Assembly: GCA_015069135.1 (NCBI GenBank)
Contig: SVJE01000002.1
Span: forward strand, 41,953-105,952
DNA length: 64,000 nt
Source: Oscillospiraceae bacterium
Lineage (GTDB): Bacteria > Bacillota > Clostridia > UBA1212 > SIG427
Direction: 5' to 3'
Below the pieces are notes generated by a model that saw only the letters and a list, made by a program, of their open reading frames with translations, ran no database searches and was not told where the DNA came from. The number at the start of each line of letters is the position of its first letter. The first letter of the stretch is position 1. The translations under genes were made by a program, and so were the position numbers. This document shows positions 33,117-42,052 of the stretch, one piece after another.

Positions 33117-35228
33117 ATGGAGCGTTTAGAAAAGCTTACTCTCTTAAAGGGAGAGTATAAAAAATTCAGAGAGAGACAAGGGATTAAGTGTACCCGCAAC
33201 TACTATATGGCAACAAGCTATAAGGCTCATGTTACCGACCCTGTTGTGGTGGCGAGAGCCTGGGCCGTAAGCAACCTTTTTACAGGTTTTAACAAAGTTA
33301 TTTTTGAAAATGACACAGTGGCAGGTTGCCATCTTGGTTTATGGGTACCAGAACCCCAGTATCCGTCGGATGATGAATGGGGTGACAACTGGATTGTAAA
33401 CAACCACGGAGTTATGACGTTTGAACATAATTTTGACCATTTTTGCCCCGACTACAGAACTTTGGTGAAAGAGGGTATACCGGGGCTCCTCTCCCGCATA
33501 GAGGCTTCCAAAAAAATTCACAAAGAAGATGCCGGTAAAATGGATTTTCTTAATAGTCAGGAAATTACAATACTGGGCTTTAGTAAAATGATTTTACAAT
33601 ATGGCAAAGTCGCAGAAGCCATGGGGAAAACAGAAATAGCCGCTACTTGTAAAAATGTAGCTATAAATAAACCTGAAACTTTTAGAGAAGCACTGCAGTT
33701 GGTGTTTTTAACCCATACAGCATTTACCGTGGAAGGTCGCTACGCTATGGCTCTCGGCAGAATGGACCAATATCTCTATTCATTTTACCGTAATGATAAA
33801 GCTAAAGGAATCATTACAGATGAAGACGTACTGGAGCTTCTTACCGGTGCTTTTATTAAACTTCAGGATGATGTTGTAAACATAGTTATAGGAGGTTACA
33901 CTCGGTCGGGAGAGGGTGGAGTAAATGAACTTTCTTATCTTATTCTTCGTGCTGTTAAGGAATGTAATGTGCCGGGACCTAATCTGTCTGCAAGAATTTA
34001 TAAAGATATACCTGATGAGTTTTTAGACGCCTGCCTTAAAGTTATAGGTACGGGTCTGGGATATCCTGCTCTGATGAATGATGAAATAAATATTCCTGCG
34101 CTTTTAAAATATGGTTATTCACCGGAAGATTGCAGAGATTATGCCATGGTGGGCTGTATTGAGAATTTTATATCCGGAAAGCAGCCGCCTTGGTCTGATG
34201 GGAGGTTTAACAGCCCCAGATATTTAGAATATGCTCTTAATGAAGGACGGGACATGAGAGATGGCAGATTATTGGGTATTCAGACAAAACCTGTAACCGA
34301 GCTTAAGTCCATGGAAGATGTTTTAGAGGCCTTTAAGGTCCAGCTAAGACATGGTGCAGCCTTCTATGTAAGAAGTTTTAATAATGAAAACGGAAGATTT
34401 AACAGAAATATGTATGCCCAGCCTTTCCTGTCCTGTTTTTGTCAGAATTGTATAGGCAGAGGTATGGATATTAATAATGGAGGAGCGATATATCCCCAGG
34501 CTCATGGTGTGTGTTGCATGGGTATAGGTACTACTTCAGATTCTCTGGCAGCTATTGAAAAGCTGGTATTTATTGACAAGGTGACAGATCTGGAAACTAT
34601 AAGGAATGCTCTTGTTAACAATTTTGAAGATTATGAAGAATTGAGAGACAAAATGCTGGCAGCCCCTAAATACGGTAATAACGAAGATCTTCCTGATAAA
34701 TATGCCTGTATGTTTGTGAATATGCACCATGAAATTTTTTCAGAATTTAAGATTCATGATGGTGGAAATTTTTATCTGGCAATGGCGGCAAATGTTACCA
34801 ATATCCCCGCCGGTAAAGAGTTGGGCGCTACACCTGATGGCAGAAAAGCCGGAGAACCGGTGTCAGATGCAGCTTCACCTATGCACGGAAGAGATAAAAA
34901 GGGTCCTACAGCAGCACTTTTGTCAGTGTCGAAACCTGACTATACAAAAGTTGCCTGTGGTACGGTGTTGAATCAGAAATACAGCCCGGTTATTTTCAGT
35001 GATGAAAATATTTCAAAACTTCGCTCTTTAGTAAAGGTGTATTTTGCAAAGGGTGGTCAGGAAATACAGATTAATGCAGTGTCAAAAGAGATGCTGAAAG
35101 ATGCCATGGAGCATCCTGAAAACTATGATGATTTGGTGGTGAGAGTTTCGGGCTTCAGTGCATTTTATACCTCTTTAGATATGGAAGTTCAGGAAGATAT
35201 TTTAAAGAGAACGGAACATGATGGTTAG
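33117..35228 (+). CDS. Glycyl-radical enzyme of the pyruvate formate-lyase superfamily, substrate unknown
   Basis: 703 residues from ATG 33117 (GGGGA a few bases upstream; an ATG at 33084 has no RBS). Shorter than typical PFL or diol dehydratases (about 760-850). The thiyl Cys is in 'M-V-G-C-I-E-N' (about C347), matching the C-x-E layout of dehydratase/lyase members. The glycyl loop is 'R-V-S-G-F-S-A-F-Y' (about G679). 'T-P-D-G-R-K-A-G' is also characteristic. No radical-SAM activase is adjacent and no diol, choline or hydroxyproline genes flank it, so the reaction cannot be assigned. Confidence 0.85.
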   Translation: MERLEKLTLLKGEYKKFRERQGIKCTRNYYMATSYKAHVTDPVVVARAWAVSNLFTGFNKVIFENDTVAGCHLGLWVPEPQYPSDDEWGDNWIVNNHGVMTFEHNFDHFCPDYRTLVKEGIPGLLSRIEASKKIHKEDAGKMDFLNSQEITILGFSKMILQYGKVAEAMGKTEIAATCKNVAINKPETFREALQLVFLTHTAFTVEGRYAMALGRMDQYLYSFYRNDKAKGIITDEDVLELLTGAFIKLQDDVVNIVIGGYTRSGEGGVNELSYLILRAVKECNVPGPNLSARIYKDIPDEFLDACLKVIGTGLGYPALMNDEINIPALLKYGYSPEDCRDYAMVGCIENFISGKQPPWSDGRFNSPRYLEYALNEGRDMRDGRLLGIQTKPVTELKSMEDVLEAFKVQLRHGAAFYVRSFNNENGRFNRNMYAQPFLSCFCQNCIGRGMDINNGGAIYPQAHGVCCMGIGTTSDSLAAIEKLVFIDKVTDLETIRNALVNNFEDYEELRDKMLAAPKYGNNEDLPDKYACMFVNMHHEIFSEFKIHDGGNFYLAMAANVTNIPAGKELGATPDGRKAGEPVSDAASPMHGRDKKGPTAALLSVSKPDYTKVACGTVLNQKYSPVIFSDENISKLRSLVKVYFAKGGQEIQINAVSKEMLKDAMEHPENYDDLVVRVSGFSAFYTSLDMEVQEDILKRTEHDG

Positions 35229-35265
35229 TTACTAAAGAAGAAAAAAAGAAGCGTTTCGTGAAGAT

Positions 35266-35293
35266 TTGACTAAAGTCGGTAAAATGTTATAAT
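35266..35293 (+). promoter_or_regulatory. Promoter of exopolysaccharide cluster 1
   Basis: -35 TTGACT (35266-35271), -10 TATAAT (35288-35293), spacer 16, about 40 bases before wzz. Confidence 0.75.
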
Positions 35294-35331
35294 ATTTACG
35301 ATAGTTTGATTTTTTATGAAGGAGAAAAACC

Positions 35332-36063
35332 GTGCGTAAGACAACTATAGATTTGAAAAGTTTGTTTCAGGTATTTAAAAAGAACTGGGTACTTATTATT
35401 GCAGTAGCTGTTATCGTAATGCTTCTGGCGGTAATGTATGCCAAGTTGTTTATAACACCGTTATATACATCTTCAATTGAGGTTATGGTTGACAACAGAA
35501 ACAGTACTACCAATAACCCTACAAACAGTGAAGTTTTGTCTTCTCAGGAACTTACTTCAACATATATTGTTTTTATGAAAAACGATATGGTGCTTAAGGC
35601 CGCTACGGAAGAAGTTAACAATAAGTATCCTAACGACAGATACAGTCTTGGTCAGGTTAGGTCTATGCTTAACTTCTCACAGATAAACAATGCTATGTTT
35701 ATAAAGATTACTGCGGATACTCCTTCTGCAATACTTTCCAGAGATTTATGTATTGCTGTAGCACAGCAGGCTGAAAAAGCTATTGAGGCGACAATGGGTA
35801 TTGATACAATCAAAATTGTAGGTACAGCAAGCACACCCAAAGCCCCTTCTTCTCCTAATATTGCCTTATATGGTTTAATTGGGGCTGTTGCAGGATTTGC
35901 AGGTTGTTTTGTTATTCTCCTTATATTGGCAATGCGTGATAACACAATTAAAGATAAGCATACAGTGAAGGAGTATTTTGATCTTCCTTTCTTTGGAGAA
36001 ATACCATCTTTTGATACAGCGAAAGGATCCAGAGATTATGGAGCTTATTCAACAAAATATTAA
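35332..36063 (+). CDS. Wzz/CapA-type polysaccharide chain-length regulator
   Basis: 243 residues from a GTG with AAGGAG upstream. Two membrane segments (about 20-40 and 180-205) flank an extracytoplasmic domain, ending in a short cytosolic tail with 'G-E-I-P-S-F'. This is the Gram-positive Wzz/YwqC layout, normally the membrane activator of a BY-kinase. No kinase gene is adjacent here; a PHP phosphatase gene overlaps its 3' end. A paralogue is at 50806, next to the kinase. Confidence 0.85.
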   Translation: MRKTTIDLKSLFQVFKKNWVLIIAVAVIVMLLAVMYAKLFITPLYTSSIEVMVDNRNSTTNNPTNSEVLSSQELTSTYIVFMKNDMVLKAATEEVNNKYPNDRYSLGQVRSMLNFSQINNAMFIKITADTPSAILSRDLCIAVAQQAEKAIEATMGIDTIKIVGTASTPKAPSSPNIALYGLIGAVAGFAGCFVILLILAMRDNTIKDKHTVKEYFDLPFFGEIPSFDTAKGSRDYGAYSTKY

Positions 36064-36694
36064 TGAGGATTTTACAGATTTTCATACTCACATTTTGCCG
36101 GCCATGGACGATGGTCCTAAGGAGGCCGCTGTTTCTGTGAGGATGCTTTGTAAATTGAAAGAACAGGGGGTAAGTCGGGTATGTCTTACCCCTCATTACA
36201 TTCACCACAGAGAACCTGTCGGTGATTTTATAAACCGAAGAAAAGAATCTTTTGAGAAACTTCTTTTGGAGATAAAAAAGCAGGGGAAAGAAGAAAATGT
36301 TCCGGAACTTAAATTGGGTGCAGAAGTAAGTCTTGAAAACGGTCTTCTTGAGGAAGAGAAGCTCAGGGCTTTATGTTATGAAAATACCGATATGATACTT
36401 CTGGAAATGCCTTTTGTAACACCGGATGAGCAGACTTTTTACCTTATTGAGAATATTGCGCTTAAGTATAAAGTCAGACCGGTTATTGCTCATCTTGACC
36501 GATATGTTAAATTCCTGAACAGAGAGAAAATTGGTAGAATTCTGGATATTCCGGATGTCATAATTCAGATTAATTCTTCCGCCACAGGTTTTTTTGGCTG
36601 TCGTTCCTTTGTGAAGAATTTGATGAAAACAGGCGTTCCTATGGTGCTTGGCAGCGATTGTCATGATGAGGTAAGAAGACCACCTAAAATATAA
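36038..36694 (+). CDS. PHP-family tyrosine-protein phosphatase (CpsB/YwqE), C-terminally short
   Basis: 218 residues from ATG 36038 (AAAGGA upstream), overlapping the wzz gene by 26 bases. PHP metal motifs: 'D-F-H-T-H-I-L-P-A-M-D-D-G' (about 13-25), 'L-T-P-H-Y-I-H-H', 'G-A-E-V' and 'A-H-L-D-R'; 'G-S-D-C-H' is the last. The family runs about 250 residues and continues with a terminal helix after the S-D-x-H motif. Here the frame stops 10 residues later, so about 30 residues are missing. It may be truncated and inactive, or a natural short form. Confidence 0.8.
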   Translation: MELIQQNINEDFTDFHTHILPAMDDGPKEAAVSVRMLCKLKEQGVSRVCLTPHYIHHREPVGDFINRRKESFEKLLLEIKKQGKEENVPELKLGAEVSLENGLLEEEKLRALCYENTDMILLEMPFVTPDEQTFYLIENIALKYKVRPVIAHLDRYVKFLNREKIGRILDIPDVIIQINSSATGFFGCRSFVKNLMKTGVPMVLGSDCHDEVRRPPKI

Positions 36695-36717
36695 CATTTT
36701 ATAAAACGTTTTTTTGC

Positions 36718-36746
36718 TTGTATGGCTGTCGAAAACGTGCTATAAT
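36718..36746 (+). promoter_or_regulatory. Internal promoter before the DegT aminotransferase gene
   Basis: -35 TTGTAT (36718-36723), extended TGC plus -10 TATAAT (36741-36746), spacer 17. Confidence 0.65.
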
Positions 36747-36794
36747 AAATGAATTGAAAGGCATATAATAACATCGTTGAAAGGTTGACTTGAA

Positions 36795-37994
36795 ATGCGT
36801 GTGGAATTTTCTCCTCCGGATATTAGGGAAGAGGATATAAATGAAGTAGTTAGAGTGCTTTCTTCAGGTTGGATTACTACAGGGCCTGAAACTAAGGCAT
36901 TTGAAAACTATCTGGCAGAACACATTGGAGCGAATCGTGTGTTGTGTCTTAATTCAGCAACCGCAGCTTTATTCCTTTCTTTGAAAATTTTAGGTATTGG
37001 CCCCGGTGATGAGGTTATTACAACTCCTTATACATATACAGCTTCTGTATCTGTAATAACACATGTAGGTGCTACACCTGTATTTCTGGATGTGAAGGAA
37101 AATTCCTTTGAGATGGATTACAGCAAACTTGATACTGTGATTACATCTAAGACAAAGGCTATTATAGCGGTAGATTTTGCAGGAAGCATGTGTGACTATG
37201 ATGCAATTTATAAGCAAGTAGAGAATTGTAAAGATAAATTTGTTCCTGGCTCTTCCCTGCAGGAGAAGTTAGGTCGTATTGCGGTTATAGCTGATGCCGC
37301 TCACAGTATCGGTGCTGTAAGAAATGGTAAAAATTCCGGACAAGCTGCAGATTTCACCTGTTTTTCTTTCCATGCTGTTAAAAATATTACCACAGCAGAA
37401 GGCGGCGCTGTTACCTGGAACCCTATCTCCGGTGTGGATGATAATGAGCTTTATAATCTTTTCAGAACATATTCTCTCCATGGACAGACAAAGGATGCTC
37501 TTGAAAAGAATCAATTGTCTTCCTGGGAGTATGATATTATTTATCCGGCATATAAATATAACATGACAGATGTGGCTGCTGCCCTTGGCTTTTCACAGTA
37601 TAGACGTTATGACCAACTGTTGGCTCGCCGTTATGAATTAGCGGAGCAATACAGACGAGAGTTGGAAGGCACACCGTTATGGATTTATCCTCATAAGGGT
37701 GAGAATTTCACATCATCTCACCACCTATTGATAACACGTGTGGAAGGTTTCTCGTGTCAGGAAAGAAATCAACTTATAAAATCCCTGGCAGAAAGAGATA
37801 TATGTACCAACGTTCATTATAAGCCACTTCCCATGTTTAAAGGATACAAGGACAGAGGATACGATATTAAAAACTATCCTAATGCTGTTAAAATGTATGA
37901 AAATGAGATTACATTACCTTTACATACAAGACTGACTGATGATCAGGTTACATATGTTACAGATTCAATAAAAGACATTTTGAGAAAAGGTTGA
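36795..37994 (+). CDS. DegT/DnrJ/EryC1-family sugar aminotransferase
   Basis: 399 residues, PLP-dependent. 'S-A-T-A-A-L' near residue 57 binds phosphate, 'D-A-A-H-S-I-G-A' contains the PLP Asp (about 168), and the Schiff-base Lys is in 'F-S-F-H-A-V-K-N-I-T-T-A-E-G-G' (about 197). Such enzymes form amino sugars from nucleotide keto-sugars. First gene of the glycosyl part of cluster 1; the phosphoglycosyl transferase gene follows 3 bases later. Only about family-level similarity to the paralogue at 55986. Confidence 0.9.
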   Translation: MRVEFSPPDIREEDINEVVRVLSSGWITTGPETKAFENYLAEHIGANRVLCLNSATAALFLSLKILGIGPGDEVITTPYTYTASVSVITHVGATPVFLDVKENSFEMDYSKLDTVITSKTKAIIAVDFAGSMCDYDAIYKQVENCKDKFVPGSSLQEKLGRIAVIADAAHSIGAVRNGKNSGQAADFTCFSFHAVKNITTAEGGAVTWNPISGVDDNELYNLFRTYSLHGQTKDALEKNQLSSWEYDIIYPAYKYNMTDVAAALGFSQYRRYDQLLARRYELAEQYRRELEGTPLWIYPHKGENFTSSHHLLITRVEGFSCQERNQLIKSLAERDICTNVHYKPLPMFKGYKDRGYDIKNYPNAVKMYENEITLPLHTRLTDDQVTYVTDSIKDILRKG

Positions 37995-37997
37995 GTT

Positions 37998-38621
37998 ATG
38001 TACCAGAAAGTTGTAAAACCAATAATAGATTTTTTACTTTGTATACTTGTGATTCCCGTTTTCATTTTAGTTTTTATTGTAGTAGCAATAGCAATTAAAT
38101 GTTGTGACGGGGGTCCTGTTTTTTATAATGCTCCGAGAATCGGTAAAGACGGGAAGCTTTTTACCATGTACAAATTCAGGACCATGAAGGTAAATGCTCC
38201 TGACATAAGACTTCCGGACGGTTCTACATATAACAGTGAAGACGACCCCAGAGTTACCAGAGTCGGTAAAATATTAAGAAGCACCAGCATAGATGAGTTG
38301 CCTCAGCTTTTTAATATTATTTCAGGTAAAATGAGTATTATAGGTCCAAGACCGGATACTCCTGATTGTCTAGAAACATATCCTGAAGAATCAAAAATTT
38401 TCCTTACTGCAAAGCCGGGTATTACCGGATATAATCAGGCTTATTTCAGAAATTCTTCAAGCCTTGAGGAAAAACTTGCCAATGATGTTTATTATGCAAA
38501 AAACATTTCCTTTGCTTTTGATGTGAAAATCTTTTTTAAGACTATTGTTACTGTTTTAAAAAGGGAAAATGTATATAGAAGTGAAAGTGCTATAAATGAT
38601 GAGGAAGGAGACTCCAAATGA
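37998..38621 (+). CDS. Monotopic phosphoglycosyl transferase (PglC/WcaJ-C type)
   Basis: 207 residues, the small catalytic form. One N-terminal re-entrant/membrane helix (about 10-32), then 'K-F-R-T-M-K-V-N-A-P' with the basic motif, 'D-D-P-R-V-T-R-V-G-K' with the catalytic Asp, 'S-I-D-E-L-P-Q-L-F-N-I' and 'G-P-R-P-D-T-P'. Transfers a sugar phosphate to undecaprenyl phosphate to start repeat-unit assembly. Overlaps the next gene by 4 bases. Confidence 0.93.
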   Translation: MYQKVVKPIIDFLLCILVIPVFILVFIVVAIAIKCCDGGPVFYNAPRIGKDGKLFTMYKFRTMKVNAPDIRLPDGSTYNSEDDPRVTRVGKILRSTSIDELPQLFNIISGKMSIIGPRPDTPDCLETYPEESKIFLTAKPGITGYNQAYFRNSSSLEEKLANDVYYAKNISFAFDVKIFFKTIVTVLKRENVYRSESAINDEEGDSK

Positions 38622-39850
38622 AAAAAGTATGGTTTGTTGCACACTATGCTATGCCCCCTCAGTACGAAATGAGATGGAAGACATATAAATATGCTAAGAT
38701 TTTACAGGAGCAAGGTTATGATGTAACTATCTTTTCTGCCAGCACTATTCACAATAAAGATATTAATCTTATTACGGATGGTTCGGAATATATTGAAAGA
38801 GAGTATGACGGACTTAAGTTTATACATATAAATGTTTGCAATTATAAAGGTACAGCCAGCCCTGCAAGAATTATTAATATGAGACAATTTTCTTCCAGGT
38901 TCAGAAAAATTGCTTCAAGAGATATGCAGGCTCCGGATGCTATTGTTTCTGATGCCAATATTGTTGCGTATAAACCCATATGGAAATATTGTAAAGAACA
39001 CAATGTTAAATTTATTTTGGACATGAGAGATTTGTGGCCGGAAGGTTTTGTGGATTATCTGGGATTTTCAAGAAAAAATCCTTTTATTAGCGCTTGTTAT
39101 GCAAGAGAAAGAAAAATGTACCAGAGATGTGATGATGTAACTTTCTCTATTGAAGGTTACGGAGATTACATAAAAGAGCGTGGTTGGGAAAATAAAATTG
39201 ACATGAATCACATGCATTATATTAATAATGGTGTGGATATAGAAGAGACAATTAAGAACCGTCAGGAGAATGTGCTTGAAGATGCTGATCTTACTGATGA
39301 CAGCAAATTCAGAGTATGCTATGTAGGTTCTATAAGACTGGTTAATAATATAGGAAAGTTAGTAGATTGTGCAGCTCTTCTTAAAGACAGGGAGCCTGAT
39401 GTAAGAATACTTGTCTATGGTATAGGCGATCAGGAAGAAGCTCTTAAAAAACGTTGTGAAGAAGAGGGTCTTGACAATATTCTGTTTAAAGGTTTTGTGG
39501 ATAAAAAGTATATTCCATATATTCTTTCTACTGTTGACAGTGGTCTTCTTGTGTCCAGCAAGGTTAATTTGATGAGATTTGGCACCAGTCTTAATAAACA
39601 CTTTGACTATATGGCAGCAGGTAAACCTATAATTTCAAATATCAGAGCAGGCTATGACATGACAGAAAAATACAATTGCGGTATTGTACTTGATAATGAT
39701 AATGCAGAAGATTTGGCTGAAGCTATTATCAGACTTAAAAACATGAGCAAGGAAGAATATGAGATAATCTGTAAGAATTGTACAGAGGCTGCGAAACTTT
39801 TTGATTATAGAGTTCTTACTGAGAAATTGCGACAGATAATAGAGGCCTGA
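38618..39850 (+). CDS. Glycosyltransferase family 4 (WbuB-like)
   Basis: 410 residues, GT-B fold. N-terminal acceptor domain begins 'V-W-F-V-A-H-Y-A-M-P-P'; donor domain 'C-Y-V-G-S-I-R' (about 232), 'Y-G-I-G-D-Q-E-E' and 'K-H-F-D-Y-M-A-A-G-K-P-I-I' (about 326-338), the E-x7-E-like region of GT4 WbuB proteins. ATGA overlap with the upstream gene. Adds a sugar to the lipid-linked repeat unit; specificity unknown. Confidence 0.85.
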   Translation: MKKVWFVAHYAMPPQYEMRWKTYKYAKILQEQGYDVTIFSASTIHNKDINLITDGSEYIEREYDGLKFIHINVCNYKGTASPARIINMRQFSSRFRKIASRDMQAPDAIVSDANIVAYKPIWKYCKEHNVKFILDMRDLWPEGFVDYLGFSRKNPFISACYARERKMYQRCDDVTFSIEGYGDYIKERGWENKIDMNHMHYINNGVDIEETIKNRQENVLEDADLTDDSKFRVCYVGSIRLVNNIGKLVDCAALLKDREPDVRILVYGIGDQEEALKKRCEEEGLDNILFKGFVDKKYIPYILSTVDSGLLVSSKVNLMRFGTSLNKHFDYMAAGKPIISNIRAGYDMTEKYNCGIVLDNDNAEDLAEAIIRLKNMSKEEYEIICKNCTEAAKLFDYRVLTEKLRQIIEA

Positions 39851-39851
39851 C

Positions 39852-40906
39852 ATGAAAAAGTTTGGTGTTTGCGGTCATTTTGGTGATAAAAACAACTGTA
39901 CAGACGGACAGACAATTAAAACGAGAATTTTTGCAAAGCACCTGAAGCTTCTTTATGGAGAAGACCAGGTTGTTACAATGAATACAATTTCATGGAAGCG
40001 TCGGATAGTTGGTTTACTTAAAGAGACTATGACCATGATAAAAAATTGTGAGAATATTGTAATATTACCTTCTTGGAATGGTGTTAAGGTTTTTATTCCC
40101 TTGTTCCTTTTCTTAAACAAATTCTATCATAGAAAAGTTCATTATCTGATTATTGGAGGCTGGATTCCGGGTTTACTTAAAGAAAAGCCGGGTCTCCTTA
40201 AGAAAATAAAAAAATTAGACGGTCTTTATGCGGAAACAGAGGTTATGATAAAAGCTCTTAATGAGTTGGGTGTTGAAAAAGTATATTTAACTCCTAATTG
40301 TAAGGAGTTGGATATAGCAGATGGCTCTGAAAAAACAGAGTTTAATGAACCTTATCCCCTTTGTGTTTTTTCCAGGGTGTCTGCTTTAAAAGGTATAGGA
40401 GAAGCATGCACTGCAGTTGAATATGTTAATAAAACCCTTGGTAGATGTGTTTTTTCTTTGGATATTTATGGCACAGTGGACAAGTCATATGAAGAGGAAT
40501 TTTTTGCTATGGAAAAAAACTTTCCTTCATATATAAAATATATGGGAGCGGCTTCTTACAAGGGAACAGGAGAGCTGCTTAAAGAATATTTTGGAATGTT
40601 GTTTCCTACAAGGGCTCCGGGAGAGGGTTACCCGGGGTCAGTTCTTGATGCGTACGCAGCAGGGGTTCCTGTTATTGCCACAGAATGGAACAGTGCTCAT
40701 GAAATTATAAAACATGGTGTTACAGGTTTAGTAATCGATTTTTCTCTGGAGAATCAGATTTTAGAGAAGACTCTTATGAAAATTGCAGAGAACCCGGAAC
40801 ATTTTACCAATATGAGAAGAGCCTGTCTTAATGAGGCGAAAAAATATCAGGCTACAGATGTTGTAGGTAAGTTTGCAGAAACAGTTCTGGGTAAGGAGAA
40901 TTTGTG
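39852..40906 (+). CDS. Glycosyltransferase, GT4-like
   Basis: 351 residues. The C-terminal donor domain has 'F-S-R-V-S-A-L-K-G-I-G-E-A' (about 173-185) and 'R-A-P-G-E-G-Y-P-G-S-V-L-D-A-Y-A-A-G-V-P-V' (about 252-272), typical of GT4. The N-terminal half is divergent, opening 'F-G-V-C-G-H-F-G'. One base after the previous stop. Acceptor and donor unknown. Confidence 0.83.
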
Positions 40907-42052
40907 ATGAAAGTGTTGTTGTTGATTCCTGCGCTCAGAAAGGGTGGCAGCGAAAGATTTGTGAGCAATTTATCCTTGATGTTGTCAGCGGAGCATCAGG
41001 TGAAAGTTGCGATTTTTGATAATATTGTGGAATTTCCTTTGGGTGGGGAGCTGTGTGACCTTAAGACTCCCACAAAAGAATCTAAGTTGGGTAAAATTTT
41101 TACTGTATTTAAAAGATGTATTAAACTCCGTAGGTTGGTGAAAAATTTTAAGCCGGATGTTATTGTCAGTGTAATGAAAGCTGCCAATCGTATAAATACC
41201 ATGTGCAGTTTTAAGGGTGTCAGACAGTTTATATCTTGTAGAGGTTTTGCCGAACTCAAGTTAATACCGGATGTTTTTCTTAAAGGTGCTTTAAAAACGG
41301 ATGGCATTATATTTAACTCTAAAGAGGCAAGAGATTATTTTTGCAAAGAGTATGGTTGTCCGGAAAACAAGGCGTTTTACAGTTATAATATTATAGATAT
41401 GAAAAAAATTTCCCAGGGTATAGAAGAACCAATAGATGATAAAACTCTGGAACATTTTCTGAATACTCATAAATGTGTTGCAAATCTTGGAAGACTGTCC
41501 GCAGTTAAATGTCAGATTCCTCTTGTAAAGGCTTTTGAGGTGCTCCATGAAAAGGTACCGGAAAGTGGCCTTGTTATAATAGGCGGCGATGGGAATGTTG
41601 CAGATGAACTTAAAAAAAGGGTTTCTGAATCTCCTTGCAGAGAAAGCATCTTCCTGACAGGGAACAGGGATAACCCATACAATGTCTTATCCAGATGTAA
41701 TGTATATGCTCTGTCTTCCATGGCAGAAGGTTTTCCTAATGCTTTGGTTGAAGCTATGTTTTGTGACCTTCCTGCTGTAGCTACTGATTGTATGACAGGT
41801 CCCGGAGAAATATTAAGGGCAAGAACCGATGTTGATAAGACTGATGAAGTTGAAATTGCCTCATATGGAATTCTGACTCCGGATATAGAGGGCAGAGAAA
41901 CGGATTTTGCAAAAGCCCTGGAGCTTGTTTTGACTGATGGTGAATTACATGATAAACTAAAAAACAAGGCCAAAGAGAGGTCTTTGGAGTTTACGCCGGC
42001 ACAGGCTTTTGAGAATTTTATGGAGATTATAAGTGGACGGGTTAATGCATAA
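40907..42052 (+). CDS. Glycosyltransferase family 4
   Basis: 381 residues from ATG 40907 (AAGGAG 8 bases upstream; a GTG one codon earlier is less likely). 'L-R-K-G-G-S-E-R-F-V' at residues 10-19 is the classical GT4 N-terminus; 'V-A-N-L-G-R-L-S-A-V-K' and 'S-S-M-A-E-G-F-P-N-A-L-V-E-A-M' (E-x7-E) form the donor site. TGATG overlap with the upstream gene. Confidence 0.9.
   Translation: MKVLLLIPALRKGGSERFVSNLSLMLSAEHQVKVAIFDNIVEFPLGGELCDLKTPTKESKLGKIFTVFKRCIKLRRLVKNFKPDVIVSVMKAANRINTMCSFKGVRQFISCRGFAELKLIPDVFLKGALKTDGIIFNSKEARDYFCKEYGCPENKAFYSYNIIDMKKISQGIEEPIDDKTLEHFLNTHKCVANLGRLSAVKCQIPLVKAFEVLHEKVPESGLVIIGGDGNVADELKKRVSESPCRESIFLTGNRDNPYNVLSRCNVYALSSMAEGFPNALVEAMFCDLPAVATDCMTGPGEILRARTDVDKTDEVEIASYGILTPDIEGRETDFAKALELVLTDGELHDKLKNKAKERSLEFTPAQAFENFMEIISGRVNA

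Noticed and set aside
36694..36717. Frameshift that would restore the C-terminus of the PHP phosphatase
   Set aside because: Neither alternative frame after the stop gives family-like residues; the following bases are A/T-rich promoter sequence.
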